Virus record (IMG/VR): IMGVR_UViG_3300032893_000125
Location: 1 to 41,758 of that record
Origin: a virus
Length of the DNA: 41,758 nt
Strand: one strand, 5' to 3'
The translations under genes were made by a program, and so were the position numbers. This document shows positions 7,820 through 17,172 of the stretch, piece after piece; position 1 is the stretch's first letter, and each line of letters begins with the position of its first letter. Below the pieces are notes generated by a model. That model saw nothing but the letters and a program-made list of their open reading frames with translations, was not told the DNA's origin and did not search any database.

Positions 7820-9557
7820 AAGGCACCGGAACGCCATTCTTTAGGATAAATCGCTTTCCTGTGCCTTTTTGAATAAGGATTTTTCCTTCGTGCGGATTGG
7901 AAGCCGCTGAAGCCTGTACCGGGGGGAGGCCTAGGTTCTTGTGCAGGACGTTCTGGTCGCTGCGGACAGAATCTTGAATAGCCTTAAGTCTAGACTGCAC
8001 GCGTACAGGGTTTAGAAAGGCAGTCGGATCTTCAGGTATGATATGATTGATGAATTCCTGCTCGCCTGCCTTGTAAACACCGCCGTGCGTGGCCTGACGG
8101 TAAGCGGCTGAGGCGTCTGCAGCAAGTGTCTTGCCTTCGTTCACAGTAGCGCGATCAAGCACTGTGCCGGCGTGTTTCTTCGCAAACTCCTGAAGCTTCT
8201 GCGCCTTCTCCTGAAACGTCTGCATCCCGGTGAGTCTGTCTCTGACTTCTTGTGGTGCTGGCACTTGCGCGACACCGACACCGGGGATGTAGCGGGCTTC
8301 CAAATCCTTAGCCATAGGCTCCATGCCGAGCATGCGATAGCCTTGGATCTGACCTGGGACATTGTCGCCGCCCATATGCTCCATAACGGAACGCCTAAGC
8401 GCCATTTGGCCTATTTCTTGCGCATGACTAGCCTGCATCTGGCCAATGATCATCTGCGCCTTGGCTTTAGCAATCGGTGACTGCGCTAGATCTGCCTGTT
8501 TAGCGATCTGATCAGTGATATTGCTCTCAAGCACCATGCGCGTGAACTGTGTGGCGTCGTGCATATTGCCGAATTGCTTAAACGCAGCGCCGAGAAGATT
8601 CTCGCGAGCGCCAAGATTCGCCTTCTGAGCTTCAATATCCCTATCAATCTGCTTATTTAGGAAGTCCATGGCCGGATTTGATTGCCCGGTGATACCTGAA
8701 CCAATACCGCCCAAGAACAGCCCGATCGCCGTCGCGACTTTACCGCCAGCACCCATTTCACCGAGGTAATGCTTAGGGTCGATCAGGTTATTCCTAATGT
8801 CATGCGTAACATCTTGATATTCTTTAGTAATCCAGTCAAGATTGTGTTGATTAGTCTTTTCAAGCTCGGCGCGTTGCTGAATTGCCTGATCGCGCTGCGC
8901 GGCTTGCTTCTGCCCAAGTTCACCGACAGCCTTAGCTTCAGCCGTGGCGCCAGCTCCGTATTGTTCCATTCCCTGCTGAAGGGCGTTCATGCCAGCAGCG
9001 TACGGATTCGCATTAGACGCATCAGGAGGCGCTGTATTAGGCGACTGGGCATCGGTTGAGGGGGGAGTAGCGGTCGGCGCTTGCGGCGCGTTCTCAGTGG
9101 CTCCTGCGATGTCTGAAGCGATTTGAGACTGGGGGATCTCATTGACGCCGACATCTGCAGGAGTTGGCGTAGCTTCGACTTGAGCCGGCACGAGCTGATT
9201 CTGTACAGGCGCCTCATCAGCCGCTGTCATAATGGACTTGTTATCCGCCACTTCTCCGCCATCCGCCATTTTCACCGGAGAGGCTTCGACAGGCTTGTCT
9301 TCCTTAGGTGCTTCCTGCTTAGAAGCCGAGAGCTTAGGATTGGCGTTACCCTCTTTCTTCTTGCGGAGCATTGCCAAGCCGCCACCTTCGGACATTTTCT
9401 TCTCTTTGGGCGCCATAGAGAGCTTGCGAAGGCCTTCGACGTGCTCAGGCGATAGCTCGCTATGAGACAAAACGATGCTATGCCCACGAGGATGCTGCAT
9501 GACGGTTGTACCGCCATCCTCGTACACCTTACGGAACTTCTTTAAGTCCATCTTCAT
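7809..9557 (-). CDS. Internal virion-type protein, Ala/Gln/Pro-rich
   Basis: 582 residues. It opens with a lysine-rich segment (MKMDLKKFRKVYEDGGTTVM) and a His-containing HPRGHSIVLSHSELSPEHVE stretch. A long disordered Pro/Ala/Gln region follows (about 60-190), then a helical coiled-coil region rich in Q, A and E (190-330), a hydrophobic Gly segment (AIGLFLGGIGSGITG) and a helical C-terminal half. MSEGGGL and MADGGEV copies of a recurring A-x-GG motif occur near residues 55 and 97. It is coupled (ATGA) to the upstream Gln/Ala-rich gene and overlaps the downstream giant gene, as in podovirus internal-protein operons. Function inferred from position and composition. Confidence 0.6.
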   Translation of the reverse strand: MKMDLKKFRKVYEDGGTTVMQHPRGHSIVLSHSELSPEHVEGLRKLSMAPKEKKMSEGGGLAMLRKKKEGNANPKLSASKQEAPKEDKPVEASPVKMADGGEVADNKSIMTAADEAPVQNQLVPAQVEATPTPADVGVNEIPQSQIASDIAGATENAPQAPTATPPSTDAQSPNTAPPDASNANPYAAGMNALQQGMEQYGAGATAEAKAVGELGQKQAAQRDQAIQQRAELEKTNQHNLDWITKEYQDVTHDIRNNLIDPKHYLGEMGAGGKVATAIGLFLGGIGSGITGQSNPAMDFLNKQIDRDIEAQKANLGARENLLGAAFKQFGNMHDATQFTRMVLESNITDQIAKQADLAQSPIAKAKAQMIIGQMQASHAQEIGQMALRRSVMEHMGGDNVPGQIQGYRMLGMEPMAKDLEARYIPGVGVAQVPAPQEVRDRLTGMQTFQEKAQKLQEFAKKHAGTVLDRATVNEGKTLAADASAAYRQATHGGVYKAGEQEFINHIIPEDPTAFLNPVRVQSRLKAIQDSVRSDQNVLHKNLGLPPVQASAASNPHEGKILIQKGTGKRFILKNGVPVPYGR

Positions 9558-10729
9558 TTGCGTTTCATTCCGCCATGTTGGGCCATAACTGCAGAGACAA
9601 ATGCATGTGCTTTGTCTACGACATCAGGAGAATTCATCACCGAGCGCTTAACAACGACTCCACCGGCGTCGAGCTTAGCTTTCACGGTGTCATTCTTAAG
9701 GCTATCACCTTTGACTTTGGCTTTACCGGGGATAGTCTTACCTGTCTCAGAGATACTCTTTTTGCCTGAGGCGACTTCTTTAGCCTGTTTAGGATCGAGA
9801 TATTTTTCACCGGGGGAAAGGAGGGCAGGGACTTTTCCACCTTGAGACATCGTGAGGTGCTTGCCCAGCATAGAGCGAGGACCGATCACTGGATTCGATC
9901 CAATCCCAGTGTCAGAGACTTTCCCGCCCGTAGCGCCTGCGAACATAGTAGACGCCGCTCCTCCACCGCCGATAGCGCCAGGACCTCCTGACGCAGCTCC
10001 ACCGCCTCCGCCAGCGAGGCTACTGAGACCACCAGAAAGGCCACTCAAAGCGCCGCCTATGAGTTGCCCTTGAAGCTTCTGGGTCTGCCCCGCCAAACCG
10101 GCATTGATCGTGTTGACACCCTGCTGCTGGGCTAAATTAGTCTGGTTAAGACCTTGCCCGGCGTTAAGTTGTTGTCCCTGTCCAGCTAAAGCATATTGAT
10201 TGAGACCGCTCAACGCGCCTTGCTGCATGCCAGCTTGCAAGCCAGCGATTCCGCCGAGTTGTCCTAAAGCATTTAAAGATTGATTAGCCTGAAGCGTCGC
10301 CGCCTGCCCCGCTGCATTCTGCTGAACGCCGGCACCGGCTTGGGCCGCCTGACGAGCGATCAAAGCAGGATTAGCTCCTGCGCCGCGCTGGCCAGCCATA
10401 AGCGCCGCTTGATTAGCGACGTTGGCACCAGTCGCTTGGGCGAGCATGGCCTGAGCGGGATTAGGACCGGTGCCATTTGCTACGCCTTGAAGCTGTCCAT
10501 ACACCGAAGAAAGGTTGCCGATGCCGTTTGCGCCATTGACGGCGTTAACAAAAGCCTGTTGCTGAGCAAGTGCGTTATTAACACCTTGATTTGCTTGATT
10601 AATTTGATTAGCGTTAGTGAGTTGAAGGACTGGCGCGAGGCCTGGCTGATAATTAACGCCTTGTCCGCCAGCCGGCCCACCATTACCGCCGAAGCCTAGC
10701 ACATTTCCGATTGTATCAAAAAAACCCAT
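9554..10729 (-). CDS. Internal virion-type protein, Ala/Gln/Gly-rich
   Basis: 391 residues, extremely rich in Ala, Gln, Gly and Asn (for example QANQGVNNALAQQQAFVNAV), with a Gly run (SLAGGGGGAASGGPGAIGGGG) near 240 and a basic C-terminus (GGMKRK). ATGGKVSD and MSQGGKVPALLSPGEKYL carry the recurring GGKV motif; the 'GGKVPALLSPGEKYL' type segment is common in phage minor virion proteins. It lies directly downstream of the nozzle-like gene and is translationally coupled to the 582-residue gene. I take it as the first of three internal or ejection proteins. No enzymatic motif is visible. Confidence 0.6.
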   Translation of the reverse strand: MGFFDTIGNVLGFGGNGGPAGGQGVNYQPGLAPVLQLTNANQINQANQGVNNALAQQQAFVNAVNGANGIGNLSSVYGQLQGVANGTGPNPAQAMLAQATGANVANQAALMAGQRGAGANPALIARQAAQAGAGVQQNAAGQAATLQANQSLNALGQLGGIAGLQAGMQQGALSGLNQYALAGQGQQLNAGQGLNQTNLAQQQGVNTINAGLAGQTQKLQGQLIGGALSGLSGGLSSLAGGGGGAASGGPGAIGGGGAASTMFAGATGGKVSDTGIGSNPVIGPRSMLGKHLTMSQGGKVPALLSPGEKYLDPKQAKEVASGKKSISETGKTIPGKAKVKGDSLKNDTVKAKLDAGGVVVKRSVMNSPDVVDKAHAFVSAVMAQHGGMKRK

Positions 10730-10769
10730 TGATTTTATTGGCCTTTTTACTGTAAATACACTATTATGC

Positions 10770-10801
10770 GGATAATAGGCTTCCCAAGTGTCCGATTATC
10801 C
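10770..10801 (-). promoter_or_regulatory. Intergenic hairpin A with shared GGCTTCCCA / GTCCGAT sequence
   Basis: A perfect 7-bp stem GGATAAT (10770-10776) / ATTATCC (10795-10801) lies over the stop of the nozzle-like gene and in the 66-nt leader of the 391-residue gene. The loop contains GGCTTCCCAAGTGTCCG. Closely related sequence occurs in gaps at 29,977 (GGCTCCTACTATGTCCGAT) and 17,251 (GGCTCCTACATTGTC). There is no T-tract, so it is not an obvious intrinsic terminator; promoter, processing site or attenuator are all possible. Confidence 0.45.
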
Positions 10802-13800
10802 AAAGCTCTTCGAAGCCGGCGACGGCCTGTAGCCCTTCTTAATGCCTACAATAGGCGTTAGACCAGAGAGTGTAAGACCAGCACCAGGGGCAACTCCGAA
10901 CGACGGATCGTAGATTTCTTGCGCCGTGATCTGAAATGCTTGACACCGCTGGAAGTTGTTGAACACCCGCGCCGTGAAAGGCTGTTCATTGCCACCATAG
11001 GGCGTTTCAGCTCCGTAGAAGCCTGGATAATCCCCGTAATTAGGGTTGTAGTTATCCGGTGCGATAACTACTTGCTGCTCAGGCGCTTGATTATAGTTAT
11101 AGCCGAGGCTTATGGCTAACTTGAACGGCGTAAGATAATTCCCTAGGAAAAGCATCCAATAAAGGCGCTCATAGCCTTGTAAACCAGCAAGATTAAGCCA
11201 ACCCGTCTGGAAGCTCATAAGCACAGGCACGGAGCCGTCAACGTAAATGCCCGGCGCTTCCTGATAAACCGCGCCTTGCGCATTTATGAACGTATGAAGG
11301 CCATTCCAAAGGGTACTCGACGCCGGCGCAGTGAGGGAATTGGCGATTGTACCTCCCACGATGAATGTGCCCCACTGGTCGTAGAAGTAATCATAGAAAA
11401 TCGTGTAACCAGAGCTGAGCGTAAAGCGCACATGGTTAGCGCCGGGAATATTGACGGCGCTTAGGACTGTGGCGTTTTGAGTATAAGTTGAAACTGGCGC
11501 GCCTATGAATCTCGTCGACAAATCTCTTCCCAAAAGCCAGATTTGATTCCCCGACTCTGACTGGAATTCAAACATGAGGCCATTAGGCGTGAACACGATA
11601 GAATTTTGATTTGAGCATCCGACAACTGACGTAATGAAAATAGGCTGGCTATACTGCGAGTTTGCCCCGGTGTTATCCGGTCCAGTTCCGTTGATATAGG
11701 AAATCGCGGTTTTCTTAAACAAAATCGCTTTATCGTCCATCGGGAAGCCGCAAGTGAGCTTACCGGTAGGGCCTTGGGCACCGGTGGAAGGGGCAACATA
11801 GGTCGTTAGTAGGTCTGAAAACTCAACAGGTGTCGCTTCAATCACCTGCTTTGAATTCCAAAGCAGGTTGCCGTCTTCGGCGTCGATCCCCCACATTCTG
11901 TCGTCAAAGAGAAATACACTAGAGAAAGCAGGAGGACCAATGTTCTCCACCACGCCACCGGTCGTATAAAGCAGGTTATTGCCTAAGATCGTAGCGTCGG
12001 CGTTGGTGTCTACAAAAGTGACATAATTCACTGTCATGTCGTTCTGTAACGGCGAAGAGATCGACGTAGTCTGATAATAATTCTGCTGATTCGTGCTCCA
12101 GCGGTATACGACAATATTCACCGGGGTGGTGGTTTTCGCAGTCAACCTAAGTGTCGGTATTTTAAGAGTAACGGTGTTTGTGCTAGTACCTGACCCACTC
12201 AAATCTACGCTGATAGGGATAGACGGAGCGGACCTAAAGACATTCCCTTGGTTGTCCGTCCATTCATAGGTCACTTGATACCAGTAGACATAGGCGCCCA
12301 GATGGCCCCCCGAGGAAGCCGTGGCTGAATTTTCTATATTGTCTGGCCAGAGATGGAAACTTTGCTCCACAACTTGCTGACCATCATACGCAGCTATGTA
12401 TCCTCCGGCCACGTTCAAGTTATTGCCTATCTCAACAGATGTTACCGAGGGCTCAAAATCAACCGTAACGACATTGACGCCGGTCTGACTGTAGATGCCG
12501 GCAACCTGAGTCCCGGCGCTTAAGTTTGTTCCTTTGTTGACAGCCGATATTAAATCTTTGAAAAGATAAGGAATATAGACAGAAGTACCAGAAACGACAG
12601 TGTTAGGAAGAGCAGTCGTAACATACCCACCTCCGTTTCCATACGCAAGCTTTGCCACGATCACCGGGGAGATATTGGTCGATAGACTGGCGTTAATCAG
12701 AAAATACGTCGGCTGGTAATTACCGTTATTTTGATAGGAGGAATTCGGAGCAAACGCATTTTGATAGGCGGCGAGAAAATAAACAACTCCGTTCATGATA
12801 AATGGCTTTGAGGCCAATCCTACTGACCACACTACTTCCTGCGGTGACCCCACTCCCCCTAAAATCGTTGAGGTGATTTTCTTTATGTGGTTAGTATTGA
12901 CGTTTGTATCATAAGTATAAGTCACCGGGAGTTCGTAATAGACAGTGACAGTGCTCGTTGATTGCCCCCCAACAGTGACAACAGAAGCCACGTTAGACAC
13001 GGCGGCCGAATTAATAACAAGATTAGGTGCTTGAATAGGAGTGCCAAGCGACGCGCTCATAGCCGCGACATAGATGTCATTAAAGCTTGAACTATTATTC
13101 GTGCAATAAGTCACCCATATATAAGGCACTGTATAATCGGCACAGAGATTGATCTGAGTGGCTGAAGTACTATTATCGATCGTTGAAGCAATACCGGGGG
13201 CAAGATTACTCGTCATCGCAGCGATCTTCACTGCACTTGCCGTAGACCATGCTACATAAAGAGTGTTATCTACAACCACACCGTCGAATGAAACATTAGT
13301 TGAAGGTTGGACGGAAGTCGCAAAAGTAGTGGACGCGCTTACAGATAAAGTACTAATATTTATAGCAATAAAGCTAAGGTTATAAGCGCTAGGATGAGTC
13401 GTGTATAGAACAATGAAGTATCCAGCCAGAAAGAAACACCGGGGGGTGCCGTAGGTCGCATTAGCATTTGGAAGAGCCGCAGGAGCAAGGACCGTCTGTC
13501 CGGTGTCAGAATCTATGACGACATATTTGTGCGCGGTAGAGGCACCTCCAGTCTCTGTATAGGCGATACAAAGCAGTCCGTTAGTCGATTGTGCGATATC
13601 CGCCTGACTTTGATTTAAAGCGTTTCTAATCGCCGGCAGAGTAGATAGACTCGTTGGGGTGAACGAAGAATTGATCATGCGCCAAGTTTGTGCTTTGCTA
13701 TCATAAGATTCAAACGCACTGGGGCCGATAGCTGTTAGGGCATTTTGGAAAGTGGTGGCGTAAGAAGCCGCAGCCGTCGGTGAAGGAAGCTGCGCATAAC

Positions 13801-13945
13801 CATTGCGCTTACTGAGACGACCTCCGGTGGTAAATACTGAATTCACCAGAGACAGGAACTTGCCGATAGGGATCTGCCAAGGATCTTGTTTAGTTTCAAG
13901 ACTTTGAGTAAATCTTATGTCTATCGGCTGTTTAATAAGCGCCAC
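10796..13945 (-). CDS. Large tail protein, nozzle / tail-tubular-B-like
   Basis: 1049 residues, GTG start at 13943-13945 coupled by TAGTG to the upstream stop. The N-terminus (IRFTQSLETKQDPWQIPIGKFLSLVNSVFTTGGRLSKRNGYAQLP) reads like the opening of phage tail nozzle proteins, where a strand pair is followed by a 'K-R-x-G' turn. The rest is predicted almost all beta, rich in Thr/Ser/Asn/Tyr, in propeller-like repeats such as VDNTLYVAWSTAS and NGVVYFLAAYQN. A segment DDRMWGIDAEDGNLLWNSKQ (about 680-700) resembles the stretches found in podovirus tail tubular protein B and P22 gp10-like proteins. It follows the adaptor and fibre-related genes, as expected for a nozzle. Moderately confident. Confidence 0.6.
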   Translation of the reverse strand: MALIKQPIDIRFTQSLETKQDPWQIPIGKFLSLVNSVFTTGGRLSKRNGYAQLPSPTAAASYATTFQNALTAIGPSAFESYDSKAQTWRMINSSFTPTSLSTLPAIRNALNQSQADIAQSTNGLLCIAYTETGGASTAHKYVVIDSDTGQTVLAPAALPNANATYGTPRCFFLAGYFIVLYTTHPSAYNLSFIAINISTLSVSASTTFATSVQPSTNVSFDGVVVDNTLYVAWSTASAVKIAAMTSNLAPGIASTIDNSTSATQINLCADYTVPYIWVTYCTNNSSSFNDIYVAAMSASLGTPIQAPNLVINSAAVSNVASVVTVGGQSTSTVTVYYELPVTYTYDTNVNTNHIKKITSTILGGVGSPQEVVWSVGLASKPFIMNGVVYFLAAYQNAFAPNSSYQNNGNYQPTYFLINASLSTNISPVIVAKLAYGNGGGYVTTALPNTVVSGTSVYIPYLFKDLISAVNKGTNLSAGTQVAGIYSQTGVNVVTVDFEPSVTSVEIGNNLNVAGGYIAAYDGQQVVEQSFHLWPDNIENSATASSGGHLGAYVYWYQVTYEWTDNQGNVFRSAPSIPISVDLSGSGTSTNTVTLKIPTLRLTAKTTTPVNIVVYRWSTNQQNYYQTTSISSPLQNDMTVNYVTFVDTNADATILGNNLLYTTGGVVENIGPPAFSSVFLFDDRMWGIDAEDGNLLWNSKQVIEATPVEFSDLLTTYVAPSTGAQGPTGKLTCGFPMDDKAILFKKTAISYINGTGPDNTGANSQYSQPIFITSVVGCSNQNSIVFTPNGLMFEFQSESGNQIWLLGRDLSTRFIGAPVSTYTQNATVLSAVNIPGANHVRFTLSSGYTIFYDYFYDQWGTFIVGGTIANSLTAPASSTLWNGLHTFINAQGAVYQEAPGIYVDGSVPVLMSFQTGWLNLAGLQGYERLYWMLFLGNYLTPFKLAISLGYNYNQAPEQQVVIAPDNYNPNYGDYPGFYGAETPYGGNEQPFTARVFNNFQRCQAFQITAQEIYDPSFGVAPGAGLTLSGLTPIVGIKKGYRPSPASKSFG

Positions 13946-15114
13946 TATCTTGGACCTATTGCGATGAAAGAAAAAGGATAAGTGAAGGGACTTCCGCCAG
14001 CCAGAGTGGTGACGCCCGCCGAACTAGTGGAGATGTTTGTCACGTTGGAGCCAGTATTAGACCCCAAACTATTGGACGGAGCTGCGCTAGCCGTAAAAGC
14101 CGGAGCGCTGGCGAAAGGAGTAGTGAAGGTAATAGTGAACTCACCAGGGCTTACGACTGAGACTGTCCAACCTTCGCCATAGCTCGTGCCGCTTCCTGGA
14201 TTATGAACGCCATCGCAATAGCCGCGCACGATGCACAGGCTACTTGAAGCATTAGTATTTGAAACAACTATATTTTTTCCGTTTTCTTGTACTGTGTTGC
14301 CGGGGAGATTAATACTTGGAGCAATTTGCGTGCCTGTAATCGTGTTATTGGCTATTTTAGCCGCAATGACGGCGTTGTTAGCGAGTTGTGTAGTATTTAT
14401 GCCTCCGGCTGCTACTTCCAGAGAAAAGCCGTTGATGTCCAGCGTGCTCCCCGCACCGGAGACCGAATCTGGATAGACGTAAGAAGTAGTACCATTAGTT
14501 GCCGTAGACCAAAAACCGTGATTATATCCAGGATAAGTGCTAGGAATTGTTAAAGTAATTTGAGATGATAGAGCCGAAGACGGCGTGAGAAAAACATAAT
14601 TGCCGCTCGGCGAAGGCGTAGAGCTGTTGTATCTCAGAATAATGCCGGCGTTGTCCATGAATGCTGGCGTAGGAGTAGAAGTAGCTTGCCATACATAAGC
14701 GCCGGTACTTGAGTTAAACGCCGCCGCACCGGAGAAAGGGAGATTAGTGATAGAACCGGCGCCGGCGTTGACGTTTCCATTATTCGTGATCGGCACGATA
14801 TTGCCCGCACTATCGTTCCAATAAAGCTCACCGCTGACTGAGTAAAGGCAGGATATGTCTGGAGAAGTAGAAGGGATCGAAGAACTCTGCGCGGACATTC
14901 GCGCTGTCCTTAAGCTGGTTGCGTTATTGCCGTTAAAAGAGAGGTCAGAGCTGATGTTAATCGCTGACGGAGTGATCGGAACGCCGGAGCCTGGGGCGTG
15001 AGTATGGGCGTCGATGATCGCTAGACATTGATCAATAAGTGTCGCCCAAGTGGGGCCTGTGTCGGTGCCCACGATAGGTACCGGGAGATTCATGTTTGGG
15101 CTATTAATAGGCAT
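13945..15114 (-). CDS. Fibre-like or tail-appendage structural protein
   Basis: 389 residues. The N-terminal ~65 residues (NLPVPIVGTDTGPTWATLIDQCLAIIDAHTHAPGSGVPITPSAINI) match a pattern I know from phage fibre anchoring regions: a short helix ending 'IDxHxHxxGxGxxI' followed by beta repeats. The middle is Ser/Thr/Asn-rich with LDINGFSLEVAAGGINTTQLANNAVIAAKIANNTITGTQIA, the 'QLANNAVTxxKIAxNTITxxQI' shaft repeat of fibres. The C-terminus (GEFTITFTTPFASAPAFTAS) resembles a fibre tip domain. It is coupled to the genes on both sides (TGATG and TAGTG). Likely a short fibre or tail-associated protein. Confidence 0.75.
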   Translation of the reverse strand: MPINSPNMNLPVPIVGTDTGPTWATLIDQCLAIIDAHTHAPGSGVPITPSAINISSDLSFNGNNATSLRTARMSAQSSSIPSTSPDISCLYSVSGELYWNDSAGNIVPITNNGNVNAGAGSITNLPFSGAAAFNSSTGAYVWQATSTPTPAFMDNAGIILRYNSSTPSPSGNYVFLTPSSALSSQITLTIPSTYPGYNHGFWSTATNGTTSYVYPDSVSGAGSTLDINGFSLEVAAGGINTTQLANNAVIAAKIANNTITGTQIAPSINLPGNTVQENGKNIVVSNTNASSSLCIVRGYCDGVHNPGSGTSYGEGWTVSVVSPGEFTITFTTPFASAPAFTASAAPSNSLGSNTGSNVTNISTSSAGVTTLAGGSPFTYPFSFIAIGPR

Positions 15115-15413
15115 CAGAACACGTACAGCGACACCGTCGCTGCTCCACTTGAGGTTAAAGTTAAAGTTAAATCATTGAAGGGCTGTGAGCGGTAGACTGT
15201 CACATTGGCGTTATTATCGACTAAGAACCAGCCCACGGGCGTCTGGCCTAGCTTATGGTTGATCGTGTTAGCTCCTGACGCCAGCACCACCCCAGTGAGC
15301 AGAGAGCCTCCCACGAGAGGCTCTGCGATCACCGGGTCAAGGAGCGCTTTCCAGCGTGTTTGCAGCTGGCTCAGAACCCGGTCGGCAGTCTGAATAAGTG
15401 GGAGCTGCGCCAT
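15114..15413 (-). CDS. Small tail/fibre-associated protein
   Basis: 99 residues from the ATG at 15411-15413, which overlaps the upstream TAA (TAATG); a TTG two codons earlier is less likely. The C-terminal half (ASGANTINHKLGQTPVGWFLVDNNANVTVYR) fits a recurrent small phage beta domain of the form 'NxxxHxLGRxPxGWxxVdxxaxxxV' ending in a strand (ATVSLYVF). Such proteins are usually encoded between the adaptor and fibre or nozzle genes, as here, and are probable structural components. The exact role is not known. Confidence 0.65.
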   Translation of the reverse strand: MAQLPLIQTADRVLSQLQTRWKALLDPVIAEPLVGGSLLTGVVLASGANTINHKLGQTPVGWFLVDNNANVTVYRSQPFNDLTLTLTSSGAATVSLYVF

Positions 15414-16456
15414 TACCAACCCGCCCCAGGCGTCCAGCCCGGCCCATTTACGCCTCCCAAACCGGCACTATACCGGCTGTCTTGGATTGTGTCCGGCCTT
15501 CCCGCGTCTCTATTTTTGGCGCCTGCCATGATGCGTTGACGGAGGGCTTCTTTGTCTGCGATCAATTTAGTTGTATCGCTTTCCTCTTTCGTAAGCGCCT
15601 TGATTGCAGCGTCTACGATCACGTATTCAATCCAACCTGAGATGCCTTGCGTCGTGATATCGGAGTCAGATAGCAGCATGTCCATCCTCGGGAAGTACCA
15701 AAGGCGAATATATTGCTGGCCACTAGGGATAGGAATGAAAGTGATATTCTGCCCAAGTAGGCGATATTGCATGTTAAATACGCCGTAGATCGTCGACTGC
15801 GTATTGGGATAAAAGTATTTATTGCGGTCAAGCGGCACGTATTTGGAGATGGTCACCCACCCAGTGGGAGAGGTCGCTGCAGCGAGATCAACGCCCCAAA
15901 GCTTATAGAAAGGCCTGGGCGTGAAAGTCTGGTTAGTGAATGAATTCGTGTAGGTAGTTACACCGTCGGGAAGGGGATATTGCTGGCTATTGCCGTTCGT
16001 AGTGAATTGTGCCGGCGCTTCGAGATAATAATCCTCGTAAACATCAATGAGTAAGTCGTAAAGCTCGAAGAGACTTTGATTTATGTTGGAATTCCATTCG
16101 GGAAGAGTAAGGAAGTTCGAATTGAGTCGGTCAGCGCGTTGTTGGGCCCTCGTCCTAAGCTCTCCTAGGCACATCTCGCCGGAGGTGGTGGGAACGACAG
16201 CCTGAGGAATAGTAGGAAGCCCATTACCACTGCTGTTTGTCGCGTAGACCTGATAATAATAAGGAGTTCCAATAGTTACGCTTGTATCTTTGTACTCTAG
16301 CGCCGTCGTAAGAGTAGCGACCGTCGTATAATTAATCTGGTCTGTACTGCGCTGAAGCACGTAGCCTGTCGCACCGGGGACAATCCCCCATTGGGCGAAG
16401 GCTACGCCGTTTCCCTGAGTTACCCAGAAGTTTTGAGGAATCGAAGGAACTGCCAT
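15413..16456 (-). CDS. Head-tail adaptor with N-terminal fibronectin type III domain
   Basis: 347 residues. Residues 1-90 have the Fn3 pattern: VPSIPQNFWVTQGNGVAFAQW, GATGYVLQRST, ALEYKDTSVTIGTPYYYQVYATNSSG, i.e. P-x-x-P start, W, Y-x-v-x-R and Y-x-Y-x-V-x-A. From about 95, GELRTRAQQRADRLNSNFLTLPEWNSNINQSLFELYDLLIDVYEDYY and the later WIEYVIVDAAIKALTKEESD match phage adaptor/connector proteins that sit under the portal. The ATG has AGGA at 6-nt spacing. It is preceded by a probable terminator hairpin and followed by fibre genes with TAATG coupling. The adaptor call rests on family resemblance; the Fn3 call is clear. Confidence 0.7.
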   Translation of the reverse strand: MAVPSIPQNFWVTQGNGVAFAQWGIVPGATGYVLQRSTDQINYTTVATLTTALEYKDTSVTIGTPYYYQVYATNSSGNGLPTIPQAVVPTTSGEMCLGELRTRAQQRADRLNSNFLTLPEWNSNINQSLFELYDLLIDVYEDYYLEAPAQFTTNGNSQQYPLPDGVTTYTNSFTNQTFTPRPFYKLWGVDLAAATSPTGWVTISKYVPLDRNKYFYPNTQSTIYGVFNMQYRLLGQNITFIPIPSGQQYIRLWYFPRMDMLLSDSDITTQGISGWIEYVIVDAAIKALTKEESDTTKLIADKEALRQRIMAGAKNRDAGRPDTIQDSRYSAGLGGVNGPGWTPGAGW

Positions 16457-16465
16457 TTTAGTCCT

Positions 16466-16508
16466 AAATAAAAGGGGCTAGGTCGAACTTATCGGACGCC
16501 TAGCCCCT
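16466..16508 (-). terminator. Probable intrinsic terminator upstream of the adaptor gene
   Basis: Perfect 10-bp inverted repeat AGGGGCTAGG (16473-16482) / CCTAGCCCCT (16499-16508). On the minus strand the second arm is followed by TTTTATTT, giving a GC-rich stem with a short U-tract. It sits between the 205-residue virion gene and the adaptor gene. An alternative stem pairs GCCCCT (16503-16508) with AGGGGC (16519-16524), so the two folds exclude each other, which could make termination partial. No promoter was identified in the same gap. Confidence 0.6.
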
Positions 16509-16546
16509 CGACCCCAAGAGGGGCAACTTGGTGAAACTAAAAGAAC

Positions 16547-17164
16547 TTATTGAACGCTTGAGTTATTGCACCAGATTTCAAGATAGATCGTGCTTCCGCC
16601 AGCCGGATCAGTCGCAACCGGCGTGGTCGTAGAGCTATTGGTCGGAGCGAGACACTGGAAATTGACGTATCCACCACTTCCGGCTTGAAACGGCTGATTC
16701 TGCATCATCGTCGAAGGCGTTCCAATTAGCTCAATGTTAGTGCAACCAGAAGTACCGAGTGCTTTCACCGTTCCGCTACCAGTACCAGCAGCGGCCGCTT
16801 TAAAGATCACACCAGGGGCGGCGGTGATACCTGAAGGCACGCCAGCCGTCACCCAGTTAGCCTGAGTGGACGTACCAAGCGTAACGATCTGATAGACAGT
16901 GCCCGTATTCAGCGACCCCATATTGACGGTGCCCCCGGTCACGGGAGAGCCGAAGGAGCCTCGGAGCGTAAGGAACTGGTAGTAGTTGTCGCTGAGCTGG
17001 ACTTGATAGGTACCAGCAGCGAGACGCGTAATAGACTTAATGCCCACGCCGTTTGCGATAGTGGGGGCGCCAGCGGTTCCTGCGATAGTTACTTGAGCGT
17101 CCAGTCGCACCGGGAGGAGGTGCATTCCGAACATTTTCTGAGAGGGGTAGTTCCTGTTAGCCAA
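16547..17164 (-). CDS. Probable virion structural protein
   Basis: About 205 residues if started at the TTG at 17162-17164, which has GAGGAT at good spacing. An upstream in-frame GTG at 17198-17200 would give 217 residues but has no ribosome site and lies inside a hairpin. The protein is Gly/Thr/Ala-rich and beta-predicted (for example AGTYQVQLSDNYYQFLTLRGSFGSPV, GTVYQIVTLG, and a C-terminal IYLEIWCNN). It resembles small phage structural or decoration proteins, but I recognise no named family. It lies at the start of the tail gene block, downstream of the surface-modification cassette. Confidence 0.6.
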   Translation of the reverse strand: MANRNYPSQKMFGMHLLPVRLDAQVTIAGTAGAPTIANGVGIKSITRLAAGTYQVQLSDNYYQFLTLRGSFGSPVTGGTVNMGSLNTGTVYQIVTLGTSTQANWVTAGVPSGITAAPGVIFKAAAAGTGSGTVKALGTSGCTNIELIGTPSTMMQNQPFQAGSGGYVNFQCLAPTNSSTTTPVATDPAGGSTIYLEIWCNNSSVQ

Positions 17165-17172
17165 TTTGATAT

